Assembly: GCA_903951825.1 (NCBI GenBank) | Contig: CAJBDJ010000066.1 | Location: 1-64,000, forward strand | Reading direction: 5' to 3' | Length of the DNA: 64,000 nucleotides | Origin: an uncultured Pseudomonadota bacterium | GTDB taxonomy: Bacteria > Pseudomonadota > Gammaproteobacteria > Burkholderiales > Rhodocyclaceae | Part shown: piece by piece, positions 50,631-60,591 of the stretch | Layout: every line of letters starts with the position of its first letter | Numbering within the stretch: the stretch's first letter is position 1 | Translations under genes and position numbers: made by a program | Notes under the pieces: generated by a model | What the model was told of the DNA's origin: nothing | Databases searched by the model: none | What the model saw: the letters and a program-made list of their open reading frames with translations, nothing else

Positions 50631-51929
50631 CTACCCGTTAGTATTTTTTCCCCCTGCCGACCCTCTGTGCAAGGCCTGGTCGAGATCGGCAATCAGGTCG
50701 TCGATATGCTCAATCCCTACTGACAGGCGAATCATGTCTTCCGAAACGCCGGCTTTGGCCAGTTCGGCGGGCGCCAATTGGCGGTGGGTCGTCGAGGCCG
50801 GATGGCAGGCGAGGGTTTTGCAATCGCCGATATTGACCAGACGGGTGACCAATTGCAGGGCGTCCTGGAATTTGCCGCCGGCGACGCTGCCGCCCTTGAC
50901 GCCGAAATTGAGGATGCCGGAAGCGCGGCCGCCCATATATTTCTGCACCAGCGCGTGATCCTTGTGCGCGGGCAGGCCGGCGTAATTGACCCAGCTGACA
51001 TTCGGGTGATTTTGCAGGAAGCGGGCGATGGCCAGGGAGTTCTCGCAAATGCGATCCATGCGCAGGGGCAGGGTTTCGATTCCCTGGAGGATCAGGAAGG
51101 CGTTGAACGGGCTGAGGGCGGCGCCCATGTTGCGCAGCGGCACAACGCGGGCGCGACCGATGTAGGCAGCGGCGCCAAGCGCCTCGGTATAGACCACGCC
51201 GTGATAGGAAACATCCGGTTCGTTGAGGCGCTTGAATTTGTGCTTGTGTTCGGCCCACGGGAATTTGCCGCTATCGACAATGATGCCGCCGATACTGTTG
51301 CCGTGTCCGCCGAGATATTTGGTCAAGGCATGGACGACGATGTCGGCGCCGTGTTCGAAGGGGCGGCACAGGTAGGGTGAGGGGACGGTGTTGTCGACAA
51401 TCACCGGTACGCCATGACGGTGAGCGATGTCGGCAATTTTTTCGAAGTCGGTGACGTTGCCGAGCGGATTGCCAACCGATTCGCAGAAAACCGCCTTGGT
51501 CTTGTCGTCGATCAGCTTTTCAAAAGCTGCCGGGTCGCGGTAATCGGCAAAGCGAACGTCAATCCCGTATTGCGGCAGGGTGTGCGCGAACAGGTTGTAG
51601 GTGCCACCGTAGAGCGTGCTTGAAGTGACAATGTTGTCGCCGGCTTCGCTGATCGTCTGGATCGCGGCGGTGATGGCGGCCATGCCGGAAGCCATGGCTA
51701 GCGCGGCGACGCCGCCTTCCATCGCGGCAACGCGCTTCTCCAGCACGTCGGTGGTCGGGTTCATGATCCGCGTGTAAATGTTGCCGGCCACTTTGAGGTC
51801 AAAGAGGTCGGCGCCATGCTGCGTGTCGTCGAATGCGTAGGAGGTGGTTTGGTAAATCGGCACGGCGACGGCCTTGGTCGTCGGATCTGGAGAATAGCCG
51901 CCGTGTACGGCAATGGTTTCGATCTTCAT
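50631..51929 (-). CDS. metY: O-acetylhomoserine sulfhydrylase
   Basis: A 432-residue PLP enzyme of the Cys/Met metabolism family that makes homocysteine directly from O-acetylhomoserine and sulfide. The PLP lysine lies in VHALTKYLGGHGNSIGG near residue 210. The long insertion around FKRLNEPDVSYHGVVY and the total length are those of MetY rather than MetB/MetC (about 390). A GAGAGA ribosome site precedes the ATG. It stands alone, convergent with ppsA. The 69 bases upstream are too short for a SAM riboswitch. Confidence 0.94.
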   Translation of the reverse strand: MKIETIAVHGGYSPDPTTKAVAVPIYQTTSYAFDDTQHGADLFDLKVAGNIYTRIMNPTTDVLEKRVAAMEGGVAALAMASGMAAITAAIQTISEAGDNIVTSSTLYGGTYNLFAHTLPQYGIDVRFADYRDPAAFEKLIDDKTKAVFCESVGNPLGNVTDFEKIADIAHRHGVPVIVDNTVPSPYLCRPFEHGADIVVHALTKYLGGHGNSIGGIIVDSGKFPWAEHKHKFKRLNEPDVSYHGVVYTEALGAAAYIGRARVVPLRNMGAALSPFNAFLILQGIETLPLRMDRICENSLAIARFLQNHPNVSWVNYAGLPAHKDHALVQKYMGGRASGILNFGVKGGSVAGGKFQDALQLVTRLVNIGDCKTLACHPASTTHRQLAPAELAKAGVSEDMIRLSVGIEHIDDLIADLDQALHRGSAGGKNTNG

Positions 51930-51998
51930 GCGCGTGTCTCTCTCGTTGGGGTTGAAAAATGCAGTCTAGCAGGGGGCTTGGAGGCTGATCCAGATGAT

Positions 51999-53936
51999 TT
52001 ACCGGCGTTTGAGCAGAAAGCGGCCGGGGTCGATGGCGTTGACCAGATCATTTTCCAGCGGCAGCGGTTCGCCTTCCAGGCGACTGAGCAGCAGATCGGC
52101 CATCAGTGCCGACCAGACGATACCGCGGGCGCCAAACCCTTGAACGCACCAAAGACCGGGGTGCAGCGGCAGATCGTGCAGGCGGGTGTTGGCTGAGCCC
52201 ATGGTCGACGAAATCCGGCTGTTGTCAGGAAATGGCCACGCTGTATCGCCGGATTGTGGGCTGACGACGGGTACCGGGCCGACGATCGGCAGACGGTCGG
52301 GAGACATCGGGCGCTGGCCGACGAGGCCGTGCAGGATGGCCGGGTCGAGATCGGTGGCGTAACCGGGAAGCAGCCGTTGCAAGCTCTCAAGGTTGTCGCG
52401 GTGGTCAACGCGGCGTTCGCCAGCTTCATCGTCGTTGATCGCATGCGTTGCGCCAATCAGGCGCCAGCCGTCAATGGCCGGGAGGATGTAGGCGCGTTGG
52501 TAGGCGACGACATCAATGGGCGGTGTTGTCGCCGCCGGCAAATGGCTAACCTGCCCACGGGCGGCGAATTGCGGCAGCCAGGAAAATTGCGAAAAAGTGG
52601 TTGCGGCAACGCCGCTGGCCATCACCAGCACGGGGGCTTCGGCGATGATTTCGCCGTTGGCACCCAGCGCCTGCCAATGGTTTTCTACATGCGCCAGGCG
52701 GCTGACCGTGACATTGCAGCGCAGATCAATGTGTTCAGGAAAGGCTGCCAGAGCCGCCCGGCAGACTGAAGCGGGCTGCACCCAGCCGGCGCCGGGAAAG
52801 TACCAGCCGCCAAAATTGACCGGCCAGCCGAGTTTTTGACAGGCGGCGTGGCGGTCGAGAAAGCGCAGTTCGGCGGGTGGCCAGTCGAGGGCGTCCACAG
52901 CGCGCTGCTGTTGTGCCTCGTGCTCGCTATCACGGGCGAGATGAACGACACCGGATGGCGACCAGCGCGCCGCCGGCAGCGTCGCAAGCAGCCTGAGCAT
53001 GGCGTTATAGCCGGCGCGGGTGAGGCGCGACAGGCGGTTGTCATCGGCACTCGGCAGCGGCCGCATGACTCCGGCGAGGTTGCCCGAGGCGACGCGGCCG
53101 GGCGCCGTATTTTGCTCAAGAACGGTGACTTGCCAGCCGGCTGCCGCCAGGCGATGGGCGCTGGTCGCGCCGGCGATACCGGCGCCGATGACGATGGCTC
53201 GGCGATCACTGGGTGGCGGATGGCGGTTCGGCCGCCGTGAGCGAAAATGGCCGCTCAGCATCTGCCGCTTGCTGGCAAAGCCCGGCTGCTTCTCGACATC
53301 AAACTCGGCGGCGCTCAATGCCGCGCGCAGTGTCGCGGCGACCGACCAGGTGGCGAGGGTGGCTTCACGCGCCGCCAGTCTGGCGAGCCCTTTGCAGAAG
53401 TAGGGCGACCACAGTTCGGGGTTGTTGGACGGCGCAAAGCCATCCAGAAAAAAGGCATCGACGGCGGCGTTGAGCGTGCGCAACTCGCTGCTGGCATCGC
53501 CAAAAACGAGGGTCAGGGTAACCGCTCCCTGATCCAGATAAAGGCGGTGAAAGCCGGCTGTCAGCGACGGCCAGTGTGCCAGCAGTTGTGCCGAGTGGCT
53601 GGCGAACTCCGGCCATGCCTGATGGGCACGGACGAGATCGGCGACGGCGAATGGGTGCTTTTCGAACGAGATGAAATGCAGGCGGCGGCAGCGCTGCGGG
53701 TCATTTTGCCAAGCCTGCCAGGTGGCCATGAAATTGAGCCCGAGCCCGAAACCGGTTTCGAGAATGACGAAGCGGTCGCGCCTTTGCCAGCGCTCGGGCA
53801 ACTGGTTGCCGGCGAGAAATACATGGCGGGATTGCGCCGGGCCGCCATCGGCTGAGTGATAAATGTCATCGAATGCCGACGAATAGGGATGGCCGAGGCG
53901 ATTGAATTCAAGCGTCGCCGGCTTGAGCTTATTCAC
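51999..53936 (-). CDS. mnmC: Bifunctional tRNA (mnm5s2U34) enzyme MnmC
   Basis: A 645-residue fusion enzyme that completes mnm5s2U at the wobble base of tRNA-Lys, Glu and Gln. The N-terminal methyltransferase domain contains [16 protein letters not shown] and [17 protein letters not shown]. The C-terminal FAD oxidoreductase starts with [18 protein letters not shown] (about residue 255) and ends with [19 protein letters not shown]. The GTG at 53936 is chosen: it overlaps the stop of the upstream gene, and homology ([20 protein letters not shown]) starts just after it. The frame is open further upstream only as a shadow of that gene. Confidence 0.95.
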   Translation of the reverse strand: MNKLKPATLEFNRLGHPYSSAFDDIYHSADGGPAQSRHVFLAGNQLPERWQRRDRFVILETGFGLGLNFMATWQAWQNDPQRCRRLHFISFEKHPFAVADLVRAHQAWPEFASHSAQLLAHWPSLTAGFHRLYLDQGAVTLTLVFGDASSELRTLNAAVDAFFLDGFAPSNNPELWSPYFCKGLARLAAREATLATWSVAATLRAALSAAEFDVEKQPGFASKRQMLSGHFRSRRPNRHPPPSDRRAIVIGAGIAGATSAHRLAAAGWQVTVLEQNTAPGRVASGNLAGVMRPLPSADDNRLSRLTRAGYNAMLRLLATLPAARWSPSGVVHLARDSEHEAQQQRAVDALDWPPAELRFLDRHAACQKLGWPVNFGGWYFPGAGWVQPASVCRAALAAFPEHIDLRCNVTVSRLAHVENHWQALGANGEIIAEAPVLVMASGVAATTFSQFSWLPQFAARGQVSHLPAATTPPIDVVAYQRAYILPAIDGWRLIGATHAINDDEAGERRVDHRDNLESLQRLLPGYATDLDPAILHGLVGQRPMSPDRLPIVGPVPVVSPQSGDTAWPFPDNSRISSTMGSANTRLHDLPLHPGLWCVQGFGARGIVWSALMADLLLSRLEGEPLPLENDLVNAIDPGRFLLKRR

Positions 53937-54442
53937 TAATGGAGGAGAATTTTCTCGGGCGCATTGATCGTCGCCACCGCCCCGGTTGCTTGATTGTAGT
54001 CGAGCGCCATGTCCCATTTGGCTTGCTCGCACGTGGCGCGCAGCATCGCGCATAGGGCTTGCAGCAGATCGGCGTTGAGGTTGAGATTGACGCTGCGCTC
54101 GCGACCCTCGCGCAAAACCAGGCGTGCCTGGCCTTCGCCGCTTGCTTCAAGCGTTGCCTCGCTGACCAGCAAGGGGGTGCTGCCGAGCGGAAAGCGCGGG
54201 TTTTCTTCGCGAAAAGGCTTTTCAAACGTCGCTGCCGGCTCTGATTGAGACGGACTGGCAGCGGAGATTTGCGGGCGTGCAGCGAGATGGCCGTTGAGCA
54301 TCGACACCAGATACGGCCAAAGTTCGCGCAAGAAACGGCGTGTGAAATAGACGCGAATTTCTTCGCTCGACTGGGTGGCAATGCGCAAAATCAGGCGATC
54401 CTGAACCTTGTCGTTGGCGACTTGTAGTTGACTAACCTGCAT
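53936..54442 (-). CDS. Unknown protein between lysS and mnmC
   Basis: A 168-residue cytoplasmic protein that I do not recognise. It begins [20 protein letters not shown], has a basic/aromatic segment ([14 protein letters not shown]), a low-complexity middle (about residues 55-85) and a regular beta/alpha C-terminal part. It has no signal peptide, membrane helix, Cys cluster or nucleotide motif. An aaggag ribosome site supports the ATG at 54442. Its stop overlaps the mnmC start by one base, and lysS lies 114 bases upstream on the same strand, so a link to tRNA-Lys biology is possible but only positional. Confidence 0.75.
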   Translation of the reverse strand: MQVSQLQVANDKVQDRLILRIATQSSEEIRVYFTRRFLRELWPYLVSMLNGHLAARPQISAASPSQSEPAATFEKPFREENPRFPLGSTPLLVSEATLEASGEGQARLVLREGRERSVNLNLNADLLQALCAMLRATCEQAKWDMALDYNQATGAVATINAPEKILLH

Positions 54443-54556
54443 TTATTGAACTCCTTCGAAGATATCGACCAGAGGGATTCTCGTCGATCGAGCCGGCCAG
54501 TGAAATCGAGTTGAGAAAGAGCATAAGGTCGCTGGCAGCGTGGTTGCTACCCGTGC

Positions 54557-56062
54557 TTATTCCGGCCTCATCGACGGGAAGAGGATGACATCGCGAATCG
54601 CCGCCGCATCGGTCAGCAGCATGATCAGGCGATCAATGCCGATGCCGCAGCCGGCGGTCGGTGGCAGCCCGTATTCGAGTGCGCGGATGAAATCGGCGTC
54701 GTAATACATGGCTTCCTCGTCGCCGGCATCCTTGGCCTTCATTTGCTCATGAAAGCGGGCGGCCTGATCCTCGGCGTCGTTCAACTCGGAAAAGCCGTTG
54801 GCGATTTCGCGGCCGACGATGAACAGCTCGAAGCGCTCGGTGATTTCCGGGTGGCTGTCGGAGGCACGCGCTAGCGGCGAAACCTCAACCGGGTAGTCGA
54901 TGATGAACGTCGGCTCCCAGCAACGGGCTTCGGCGCAGGCTTCGAAGAGTTGCAGTTGCAGGCTGCCAAGGCCGCCGGGCTTGACCTTTTCGCCAAAGGC
55001 ATGAATCTGCGCGCTGAGAAACGCCGGGTCGGCGAGTTGCGCATCGCTGAAAGAAGGCTGCTCGCGCTGGATCGCCTGATTGATGGTCAGGCGATGAAAC
55101 GGTTTGGCGAGATCGAGCTCGCGCCCCTGGTACTGAAAAACCTCCTTGCCCAGCGCCGAACGTGCGGCATGGCGCAGCAGGCCTTCGGTGAAGTCCATCA
55201 GCGTCTGGTAGTTGGCATACGCTTCGTAGAACTCCATCATCGTGAATTCGGGATTGTGGCGCGGGCTCAAGCCTTCGTTGCGGAAGTTGCGGTTGATTTC
55301 GAAAACCTTCTCGAAACCGCCGACGACCAGACGCTTGAGATACAACTCCGGGGCGATGCGCAGGAACTGCTGCATGTCGAGTGCGTTATGGTGGGTGACA
55401 AACGGCTTGGCCGAAGCGCCGCCGGGGATCGGGTGCATCATCGGCGTTTCGACTTCCATGAAGCCGTGGCCGAGCATGTAATTGCGGATCGACGAAACGA
55501 TCGCCGAACGGGCGCGGAAGGTGAAGCGGGTTTCCTCGTTCATAATCAGGTCGACGTAACGCTGGCGGTATTTCATCTCCTGATCGGCGAGGCCGTGGAA
55601 TTTGTCCGGCAAGGGGCGCAGCGACTTGGTCAGGAGACGGATCTCGGCCGCCTGAACGGAGAGTTCGCCGGTCTTGGTTTTCATCAAAATACCGGTGACG
55701 CCGATGATGTCGCCGAGATCCCAGGTCTTGAAGTCGTCATAAGCGGTTTCGCCGATGCGGTCGCGCGTGATGTAGATTTGCAGGCGTCCGGATAAATCCT
55801 GAATCGTCGCAAACGAGGCTTTGCCCATGACGCGCTTCAACATCATGCGCCCCGCCATTTTGACCTCAAGCGTCAGCGCCGCGAGCTCTTCTGCCGATTT
55901 GTCGGCATAGCCTTCAAGTACCTTGGCGGCGGTATTCTCGCGCTGGAAATCATTGGGGAAGGCTTTGCCGCTCGCACGCCAAGCGGCGAGTTTGGCGCGT
56001 CGCTCGGCAATTAGCTGGTTCTCATCCGGCGCGGCCGGGGGGGCGTGTTCGGCGTTCGACAT
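54557..56062 (-). CDS. lysS: Lysyl-tRNA synthetase, class II
   Basis: A 501-residue class IIb synthetase. An N-terminal OB-fold anticodon-binding domain (about residues 60-150) precedes the catalytic core. Motif 1 lies around [23 protein letters not shown], motif 2 is [22 protein letters not shown], and motif 3 is [15 protein letters not shown] near the end. An AGGA ribosome site precedes the ATG. It heads a minus-strand group with the unknown protein and mnmC. Confidence 0.98.
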   Translation of the reverse strand: MSNAEHAPPAAPDENQLIAERRAKLAAWRASGKAFPNDFQRENTAAKVLEGYADKSAEELAALTLEVKMAGRMMLKRVMGKASFATIQDLSGRLQIYITRDRIGETAYDDFKTWDLGDIIGVTGILMKTKTGELSVQAAEIRLLTKSLRPLPDKFHGLADQEMKYRQRYVDLIMNEETRFTFRARSAIVSSIRNYMLGHGFMEVETPMMHPIPGGASAKPFVTHHNALDMQQFLRIAPELYLKRLVVGGFEKVFEINRNFRNEGLSPRHNPEFTMMEFYEAYANYQTLMDFTEGLLRHAARSALGKEVFQYQGRELDLAKPFHRLTINQAIQREQPSFSDAQLADPAFLSAQIHAFGEKVKPGGLGSLQLQLFEACAEARCWEPTFIIDYPVEVSPLARASDSHPEITERFELFIVGREIANGFSELNDAEDQAARFHEQMKAKDAGDEEAMYYDADFIRALEYGLPPTAGCGIGIDRLIMLLTDAAAIRDVILFPSMRPE

Positions 56063-56245
56063 GGGGAATCCTAATAAATGGGGGGTGCCGCGGAGAACCG
56101 CGTAAAGCGAGCGATTTTCGCCGATTTAGGCCTTCCGGGACAAGGCCGGGCGGTAATTTAATAATCGCCTTTTCGCTTCGCCGGGGCTGGTGGATAATCC
56201 CTGCCAACCGCAGCCACAGGCTGCTTACGAAAAGAGAGAAGCACA

Positions 56246-56599
56246 ATGCGTTGGCACCCGGTTTTATCCCTTCTGCTCATCCTCCAGTGTGCGCCGGCGG
56301 CTAGCGCAGCATCGGCGGCCAGTCTCAATATCCTCGGTTTTGACGACATGTCATGCGCTGCCTGGAGCCGCGCCAAGGACGATCCCGATTTGCGCGCGAA
56401 CCATGTGGCCTGGGCGCGCGGCGTCCTGAGTGGCCACAATTACGCCTTGCCTGGTCAGCAGGTCGCGGCGGTTTCAAGCGGCACCATTGAACTGAACATC
56501 AATCGCTATTGCCGCGAGAATCCGACCGGTACCTTCAGCGATGCCATATTTCGCATGAGCGACCAGTTTTCGGGGCGCAATCAGCCGATCAGAAAATAA
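56246..56599 (+). CDS. Small exported protein, HdeA-like, function unknown
   Basis: A 117-residue protein with a clear signal peptide (about residues 1-22, cut near ASAASA). The mature part is short and helical with two cysteines, one in FDDMSCAAWSRA and one in INRYCRENP, which could form a disulfide. This two-Cys pattern recalls HdeA-type periplasmic proteins and Rap1a-like small proteins, but the match is too loose to name. A gagagaag ribosome site precedes the ATG. It lies 91 bases before moxR on the same strand and diverges from lysS. Confidence 0.75.
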   Translation: MRWHPVLSLLLILQCAPAASAASAASLNILGFDDMSCAAWSRAKDDPDLRANHVAWARGVLSGHNYALPGQQVAAVSSGTIELNINRYCRENPTGTFSDAIFRMSDQFSGRNQPIRK

Positions 56600-56690
56600 G
56601 GCGGCCTGAATGTCGGTGCCTGCGAGCCCGATTTTCAAATGGATGGCGCCGGTGCGCCGGTCCTTGATTGAGCAAAAAAGGGGAATCCTG

Positions 56691-57614
56691 ATGGATGCGA
56701 TTGAGTCGCTAATCACCAATGTAGAAAAGGTGATCGTCGGCAAGCGCTCGGTGATCGAGCTTGCTGTGGTGTCTTTGCTTTGCCGTGGCCACGTCTTGCT
56801 TGAGGATGTTCCGGGAACCGGAAAAACGATGCTGGCGCGTGCCCTGTCGCGCTCGGTATGCGTCGAAATGAAGCGGCTGCAATGCACTCCCGACTTGTTG
56901 CCTTCCGATATCACCGGCGTGCCGATCTACAACCAGAAAACCAGTGAGTTTGAATTCCGGCCGGGGCCGGTATTCACCTCCATCCTTCTGGCCGACGAAA
57001 TCAACCGTGCTACACCGCGCGCCCAGTCGGCGCTACTCGAATGCATGGAAGAGTTCCGCGTCAGCGTCGATGGTGTCAGTTACGCCCTGCCCGACGTATT
57101 CATGGTGCTGGCAACCCAAAATCCGATTGATATGGCGGGGACGCACCCGCTGCCGGAAGCCCAGCTCGACCGATTTTTCGTTCGTTTGCACGTCGGCTAC
57201 CCGAGCCCCGACGAGGAGCTGCGGATTCTGGTCGCGCAGGCGCAGGCACATCCGATCGACTCGCTGCAAGCCGTCATCAATCAGCAAGATATTCTGGCGG
57301 CGCGGGAAGCGGTAAAAGCCGTTCATGTTCATGCCGATGTCGCAAAATACATGGTGAGCATCAGTGCGGCGACCCGCGCTCACCCCGATTTACGCCTCGG
57401 CGTGAGTCCGCGCGGCACCCTGGCATTGGCACGCGGATCACAGGGAATGGCCTGGCTGCGCCAACAGGCCTACGTCACGCCGGATATCGTCAAACTGATG
57501 GCGGCAGCGATTCTTGAACACCGCCTGATTTTGCGCCCGCAAGCGGCGGCCAGCGGCCGGACGGCGCGTCATGTCCTGAATGAAATTCTCGGACAAATTG
57601 CCCCTCCCGTCTGA
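56691..57614 (+). CDS. MoxR-family AAA+ ATPase
   Basis: A 307-residue AAA+ chaperone-like ATPase. Walker A is EDVPGTGKTMLARAL (about residues 37-51), Walker B is LLADEINRATPRAQSALLECMEE, and the sensor region VLATQNPIDMAGTHPLPEAQLDRF is typical of MoxR. The C-terminal lid domain follows. A strong aggggaa site supports the ATG at 56691; an open frame from 56610 is ignored. It begins a three-gene set with a DUF58 protein and a TgpA-like membrane protein, a common partnership whose exact clients are mostly unknown. Confidence 0.92.
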   Translation: MDAIESLITNVEKVIVGKRSVIELAVVSLLCRGHVLLEDVPGTGKTMLARALSRSVCVEMKRLQCTPDLLPSDITGVPIYNQKTSEFEFRPGPVFTSILLADEINRATPRAQSALLECMEEFRVSVDGVSYALPDVFMVLATQNPIDMAGTHPLPEAQLDRFFVRLHVGYPSPDEELRILVAQAQAHPIDSLQAVINQQDILAAREAVKAVHVHADVAKYMVSISAATRAHPDLRLGVSPRGTLALARGSQGMAWLRQQAYVTPDIVKLMAAAILEHRLILRPQAAASGRTARHVLNEILGQIAPPV

Positions 57615-57615
57615 A

Positions 57616-58899
57616 ATGCAGCCGTCCGGACTACTGGCCTCGATCAGGGCGCGGCGCAAGGTCATTGTTTTGCTTGTCCTGACAGCGGTCGCCTATTTTT
57701 CGGCGATCAACCGCGATCAGACATTTTTGTGGGTGATTCCCGCCTTGCTCTCGGCGACGCTGATCACCGGCTTTGCCTGGCCGCGCTGGCTGGTCAAAAA
57801 GTTGAAGGTGAGCCGTTCGGGGCCACAACGGGCGGCGGAAGGCGAAACCATCCGTTTCGTGATCGAGGTCGAGAACGAAGGTTTACTTCCCCGCTTCATG
57901 GTCGAGATCGTTGATCACTTGCCCTTTGCCGGATGGTCTGACCCGCCGGCAAGTGCGCGCCAAACCCTGGGCATGGTGGCCACCCTTGCGGGACGCCGAC
58001 GTCAGCGATTTGAGGTTCCCGTTGTTTGCGAGAAGCGCGGCTATTACCGCCTGGGGCCGATCGGGCTGGCCTCGAGCTTCCCTTTGGGACTGACCGAGGC
58101 GAGGGCGACACGCGACGAAGAGCGGCAATCGCTGACGATCTATCCCGATCTGTTTCAGGTCATGTCGCTGCCGCTCCAGGGAGCGCCCAGCCAGATTCAC
58201 CGCGGTGGCTACCTGTTGCCGGAAGGTGCCGGCGCCGCCGAGTTTTCCGGTTTGCGCGAGTACCGTCGTGGCGATCATCCGCGACACATTCATTGGCCGA
58301 CAACCGCCAGACTCGGCGAACTGATGGTCAGGGAATATGAGCCGCTGGCTTCGGCCTGCCTTTATTTGCTTCTTGATCAGGCGGTCGAATCAAACATCGG
58401 TCTGGGACGCGAATCGACCTTCGAATATGCGGTCAGAATCGCCGCATCGCTTGGTCGTGCAGCCGCTTCGCAAAATATTCGTAGCCGTCTGGCCGGCGAC
58501 GGACAACTCCCGCTGCGCAGCGTTGGTGGATCGGGCGATCAGCATTTTCAGGGAATTCTGGATGCCCTGGCGGTGGTCGCCTGCGATGGTGTAACTCCCT
58601 ATGAACGTTTGTTGAGTGAAGTCGCACCCTTCTGTATTCGCGGTGAGACGATGGTGATTTTTCTCTCGGAGAATGCCTTGCGCTGGCCGCACACACTTGC
58701 GGCGCTGGCCGCCCTGCGCGTGCGCAAAGTGCATTTGTTTGCCGTGATCTTCGATCAGGCCTCCTTTGTACCCGACGCTCATCCGGCAACAATGGATTAT
58801 CCCGATCCAACCGCCGTCGTCGCCGAGTTGCTTGAGCTCGGGGCGCACACCGTCATCGTCCGCCGCGGTGATGATCTGGTCAGATTGTTCAATCCATGA
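57616..58899 (+). CDS. DUF58 domain protein
   Basis: A 427-residue protein with two N-terminal membrane helices (about residues 17-50) and a cytoplasmic DUF58/vWA-like domain. Its signature reads FSGLREYRRGDHPRHIHWPT and continues ARLGELMVREYE (about residues 213-244). DUF58 proteins are standard partners of MoxR ATPases. The ATG at 57616, one base after the moxR stop, is chosen; an in-frame ATG at 57580 overlapping moxR is also possible, since neither has a good ribosome site. The stop overlaps the next gene by four bases. Confidence 0.88.
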   Translation: MQPSGLLASIRARRKVIVLLVLTAVAYFSAINRDQTFLWVIPALLSATLITGFAWPRWLVKKLKVSRSGPQRAAEGETIRFVIEVENEGLLPRFMVEIVDHLPFAGWSDPPASARQTLGMVATLAGRRRQRFEVPVVCEKRGYYRLGPIGLASSFPLGLTEARATRDEERQSLTIYPDLFQVMSLPLQGAPSQIHRGGYLLPEGAGAAEFSGLREYRRGDHPRHIHWPTTARLGELMVREYEPLASACLYLLLDQAVESNIGLGRESTFEYAVRIAASLGRAAASQNIRSRLAGDGQLPLRSVGGSGDQHFQGILDALAVVACDGVTPYERLLSEVAPFCIRGETMVIFLSENALRWPHTLAALAALRVRKVHLFAVIFDQASFVPDAHPATMDYPDPTAVVAELLELGAHTVIVRRGDDLVRLFNP

Positions 58900-60281
58900 A
58901 CACGCCACTAACTTACACCCCGGCTTATCTCGGCCTGTTTGCCTCGTTGTGGCTGGCACTCGTCTGCAACAGCTTTCTCGATATTCAATACGGCGGTTTT
59001 ACATTCGAGGCTATTTTCTGGGCGCTCATGTACGGCTGGACGCTGCGCGTGGCCTGGTTACAACGGGGGCAGCCGAGCGATTACGGGAAAAGGAAGCAGA
59101 AAATCGTCCTGTTTATCGGCTTGGCTATTTTTGTGCTCGTTTTCCTGCCTCGCTGGGGGATGCCGCGAGCCGGCCTCTATTTGCTGGGCATGCTTCAGGC
59201 CGCGCAGAACTGCGTCACCACGACGCGCCGCCAGTTGCATCTCGGCCTGCTGGTTTCGGCGGTGATGGTCATGTTTGCCGCATCACATTACCGAGCCGAC
59301 TGGACGATGCTGTTTTATCTCCTGCCGTACATTGTGGCCGTAGTTTTTACCCTCGTATCGGAACAGATCAGCCGGCGCGCGCAGAGCATTCGCGACAGCA
59401 GCCTGCAAGACACCGGGCGAGCCGGCCAGGGTATGGCCATCGGCGCCGCCACCTTCATCATCCTCGGAATTGCCGGCGTGCTTTATTTGGCGACGCCTCA
59501 GGTCACCTGGCCTTATCTTCACTCGCAATTCGGACAGGTGGGCAATGGGGCGCGAGTCGGAGGTTCGTCAGGGGCGGGCGCCGCCGCAGATCAGCGTCAG
59601 GACGAGGCGGCTACGCCGGGCTCATCTTCAGAGCAAGGAAAGGATGGAGAGGGGGCAGGAGAAGAGGCGGCTGCCAACCCGTCACCCTGGCGTGGCTGGC
59701 CGACACCGGGGCAGATGCGTGAGGCTGCCGGGCGTCCTGGAATGCCGGGTTGGCAAGCCACGGCAATCGGCGAATTGGCGGACTTGAGTGAAGCAATCGC
59801 CAGAGCATGGGCGCCGGTGTCGAACCGCATCGAGAAGCTGCTCAAGGATTTGGCCGAGTGGCTGCAACAGAACAAGCCCTTGCTGGTGGCTTCGCTCTTT
59901 GTCCTAATGCTCGTTGCCTTGCTCGTCGCCCTGATGGTTTTGTTCCGCGAGGCTAAAACGCGAACCTGGATACGAACGCGCTTTGATTACTGGTATCTGG
60001 TCTCGCTGCGCAGACATGCCAGCGGTCTCGACGGTGCAAACCAGTTCTATCGAGCCATGGAACGACTTTTTGCGCTTGCCGATGCGCCACGATCCCGGGT
60101 GGCGAACACCCGCGAATTTTTGCGGGATGCGACGCACTTCAGGGACAACATGCGCCCGGCGGCAACGGAACTGACGTTGATTTTTGAACGTCTGCGTTAT
60201 GGCGCGAGCACGCCCGCCGCAGAAGAAATTGTTCGCATGAGCGTCTTGTATCAAGAACTCTATCGGTCGCAAGCAAACTGA
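58896..60281 (+). CDS. TgpA-like membrane protein lacking the transglutaminase core
   Basis: A 461-residue protein in the position normally held by TgpA/DUF3488-DUF4129 transglutaminases. The N-terminal part has about seven hydrophobic segments (residues 8-200), like the TgpA membrane domain. A Gly/Ala/Ser/Glu-rich low-complexity stretch (about 212-275), a helical region, one more membrane helix (about 328-351, LLVASLFVLMLVALLVALMVL) and a C-terminal cytoplasmic DUF4129-like domain follow. The Cys-His-Asp transglutaminase core of about 200 residues expected between the membrane parts is absent; the linker has no Cys. The frame is intact and coupled to the DUF58 gene, so it is probably a real protein rather than a decayed one. 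Confidence 0.8.
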   Translation: MNTPLTYTPAYLGLFASLWLALVCNSFLDIQYGGFTFEAIFWALMYGWTLRVAWLQRGQPSDYGKRKQKIVLFIGLAIFVLVFLPRWGMPRAGLYLLGMLQAAQNCVTTTRRQLHLGLLVSAVMVMFAASHYRADWTMLFYLLPYIVAVVFTLVSEQISRRAQSIRDSSLQDTGRAGQGMAIGAATFIILGIAGVLYLATPQVTWPYLHSQFGQVGNGARVGGSSGAGAAADQRQDEAATPGSSSEQGKDGEGAGEEAAANPSPWRGWPTPGQMREAAGRPGMPGWQATAIGELADLSEAIARAWAPVSNRIEKLLKDLAEWLQQNKPLLVASLFVLMLVALLVALMVLFREAKTRTWIRTRFDYWYLVSLRRHASGLDGANQFYRAMERLFALADAPRSRVANTREFLRDATHFRDNMRPAATELTLIFERLRYGASTPAAEEIVRMSVLYQELYRSQAN

Positions 60282-60399
60282 AGTCAGGTCGGGGAGCTGT
60301 TGTTTTCAACGCTTGCTGATGATCGGCGGTTGCTCGCGGGAGCACTGCCAACTTTGGGTTGATCTGGCCGACGGCGTTCGCCGCTGGCCGATTTCGCCG

Positions 60400-60591
60400 T
60401 CAACGCTCAGGCAGGACTTTGTCGCTCTGCTGCCTTGCGTGGCTCCACTGCTCGGCAGCTTTGGCCGGAATATTGGCAATCGGACCGGAAGCTCGGCAGC
60501 CGTTGCAGACAACCGCCCACTCGTGACGGTCAATCTTGATCAGTTTGGTATCGGGGGAATGACAGAAAGGGCAGGGGTCAACGTGACGCAT
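60400..60591 (-). CDS. Small zinc-ribbon protein (Lar-like fold)
   Basis: A 63-residue protein with two CxxC motifs, CPFC near residue 7 and CNGC near residue 29, separated by a beta-hairpin-like segment and followed by an AAEQWSHARQ helix. This resembles the Lar/restriction-alleviation-like zinc ribbons and other small treble-clef proteins. Function is unknown. The frame is open further upstream, but the ATG at 60591 begins the conserved part. It overlaps the upstream small gene by 14 bases, suggesting translational coupling. Confidence 0.65.
   Translation of the reverse strand: MRHVDPCPFCHSPDTKLIKIDRHEWAVVCNGCRASGPIANIPAKAAEQWSHARQQSDKVLPER

Noticed and set aside
51930-51998. SAM riboswitch upstream of metY
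   Set aside because: Only 69 bases separate metY from the mnmC end, too short for the known SAM-binding leaders, and no conserved core is visible.
60282-60399. Terminator between the TgpA-like gene and the zinc-ribbon gene
   Set aside because: A short GC hairpin near 60371-60382 and flanking direct repeats are present, but the stem is only five bases and no T-tract follows.
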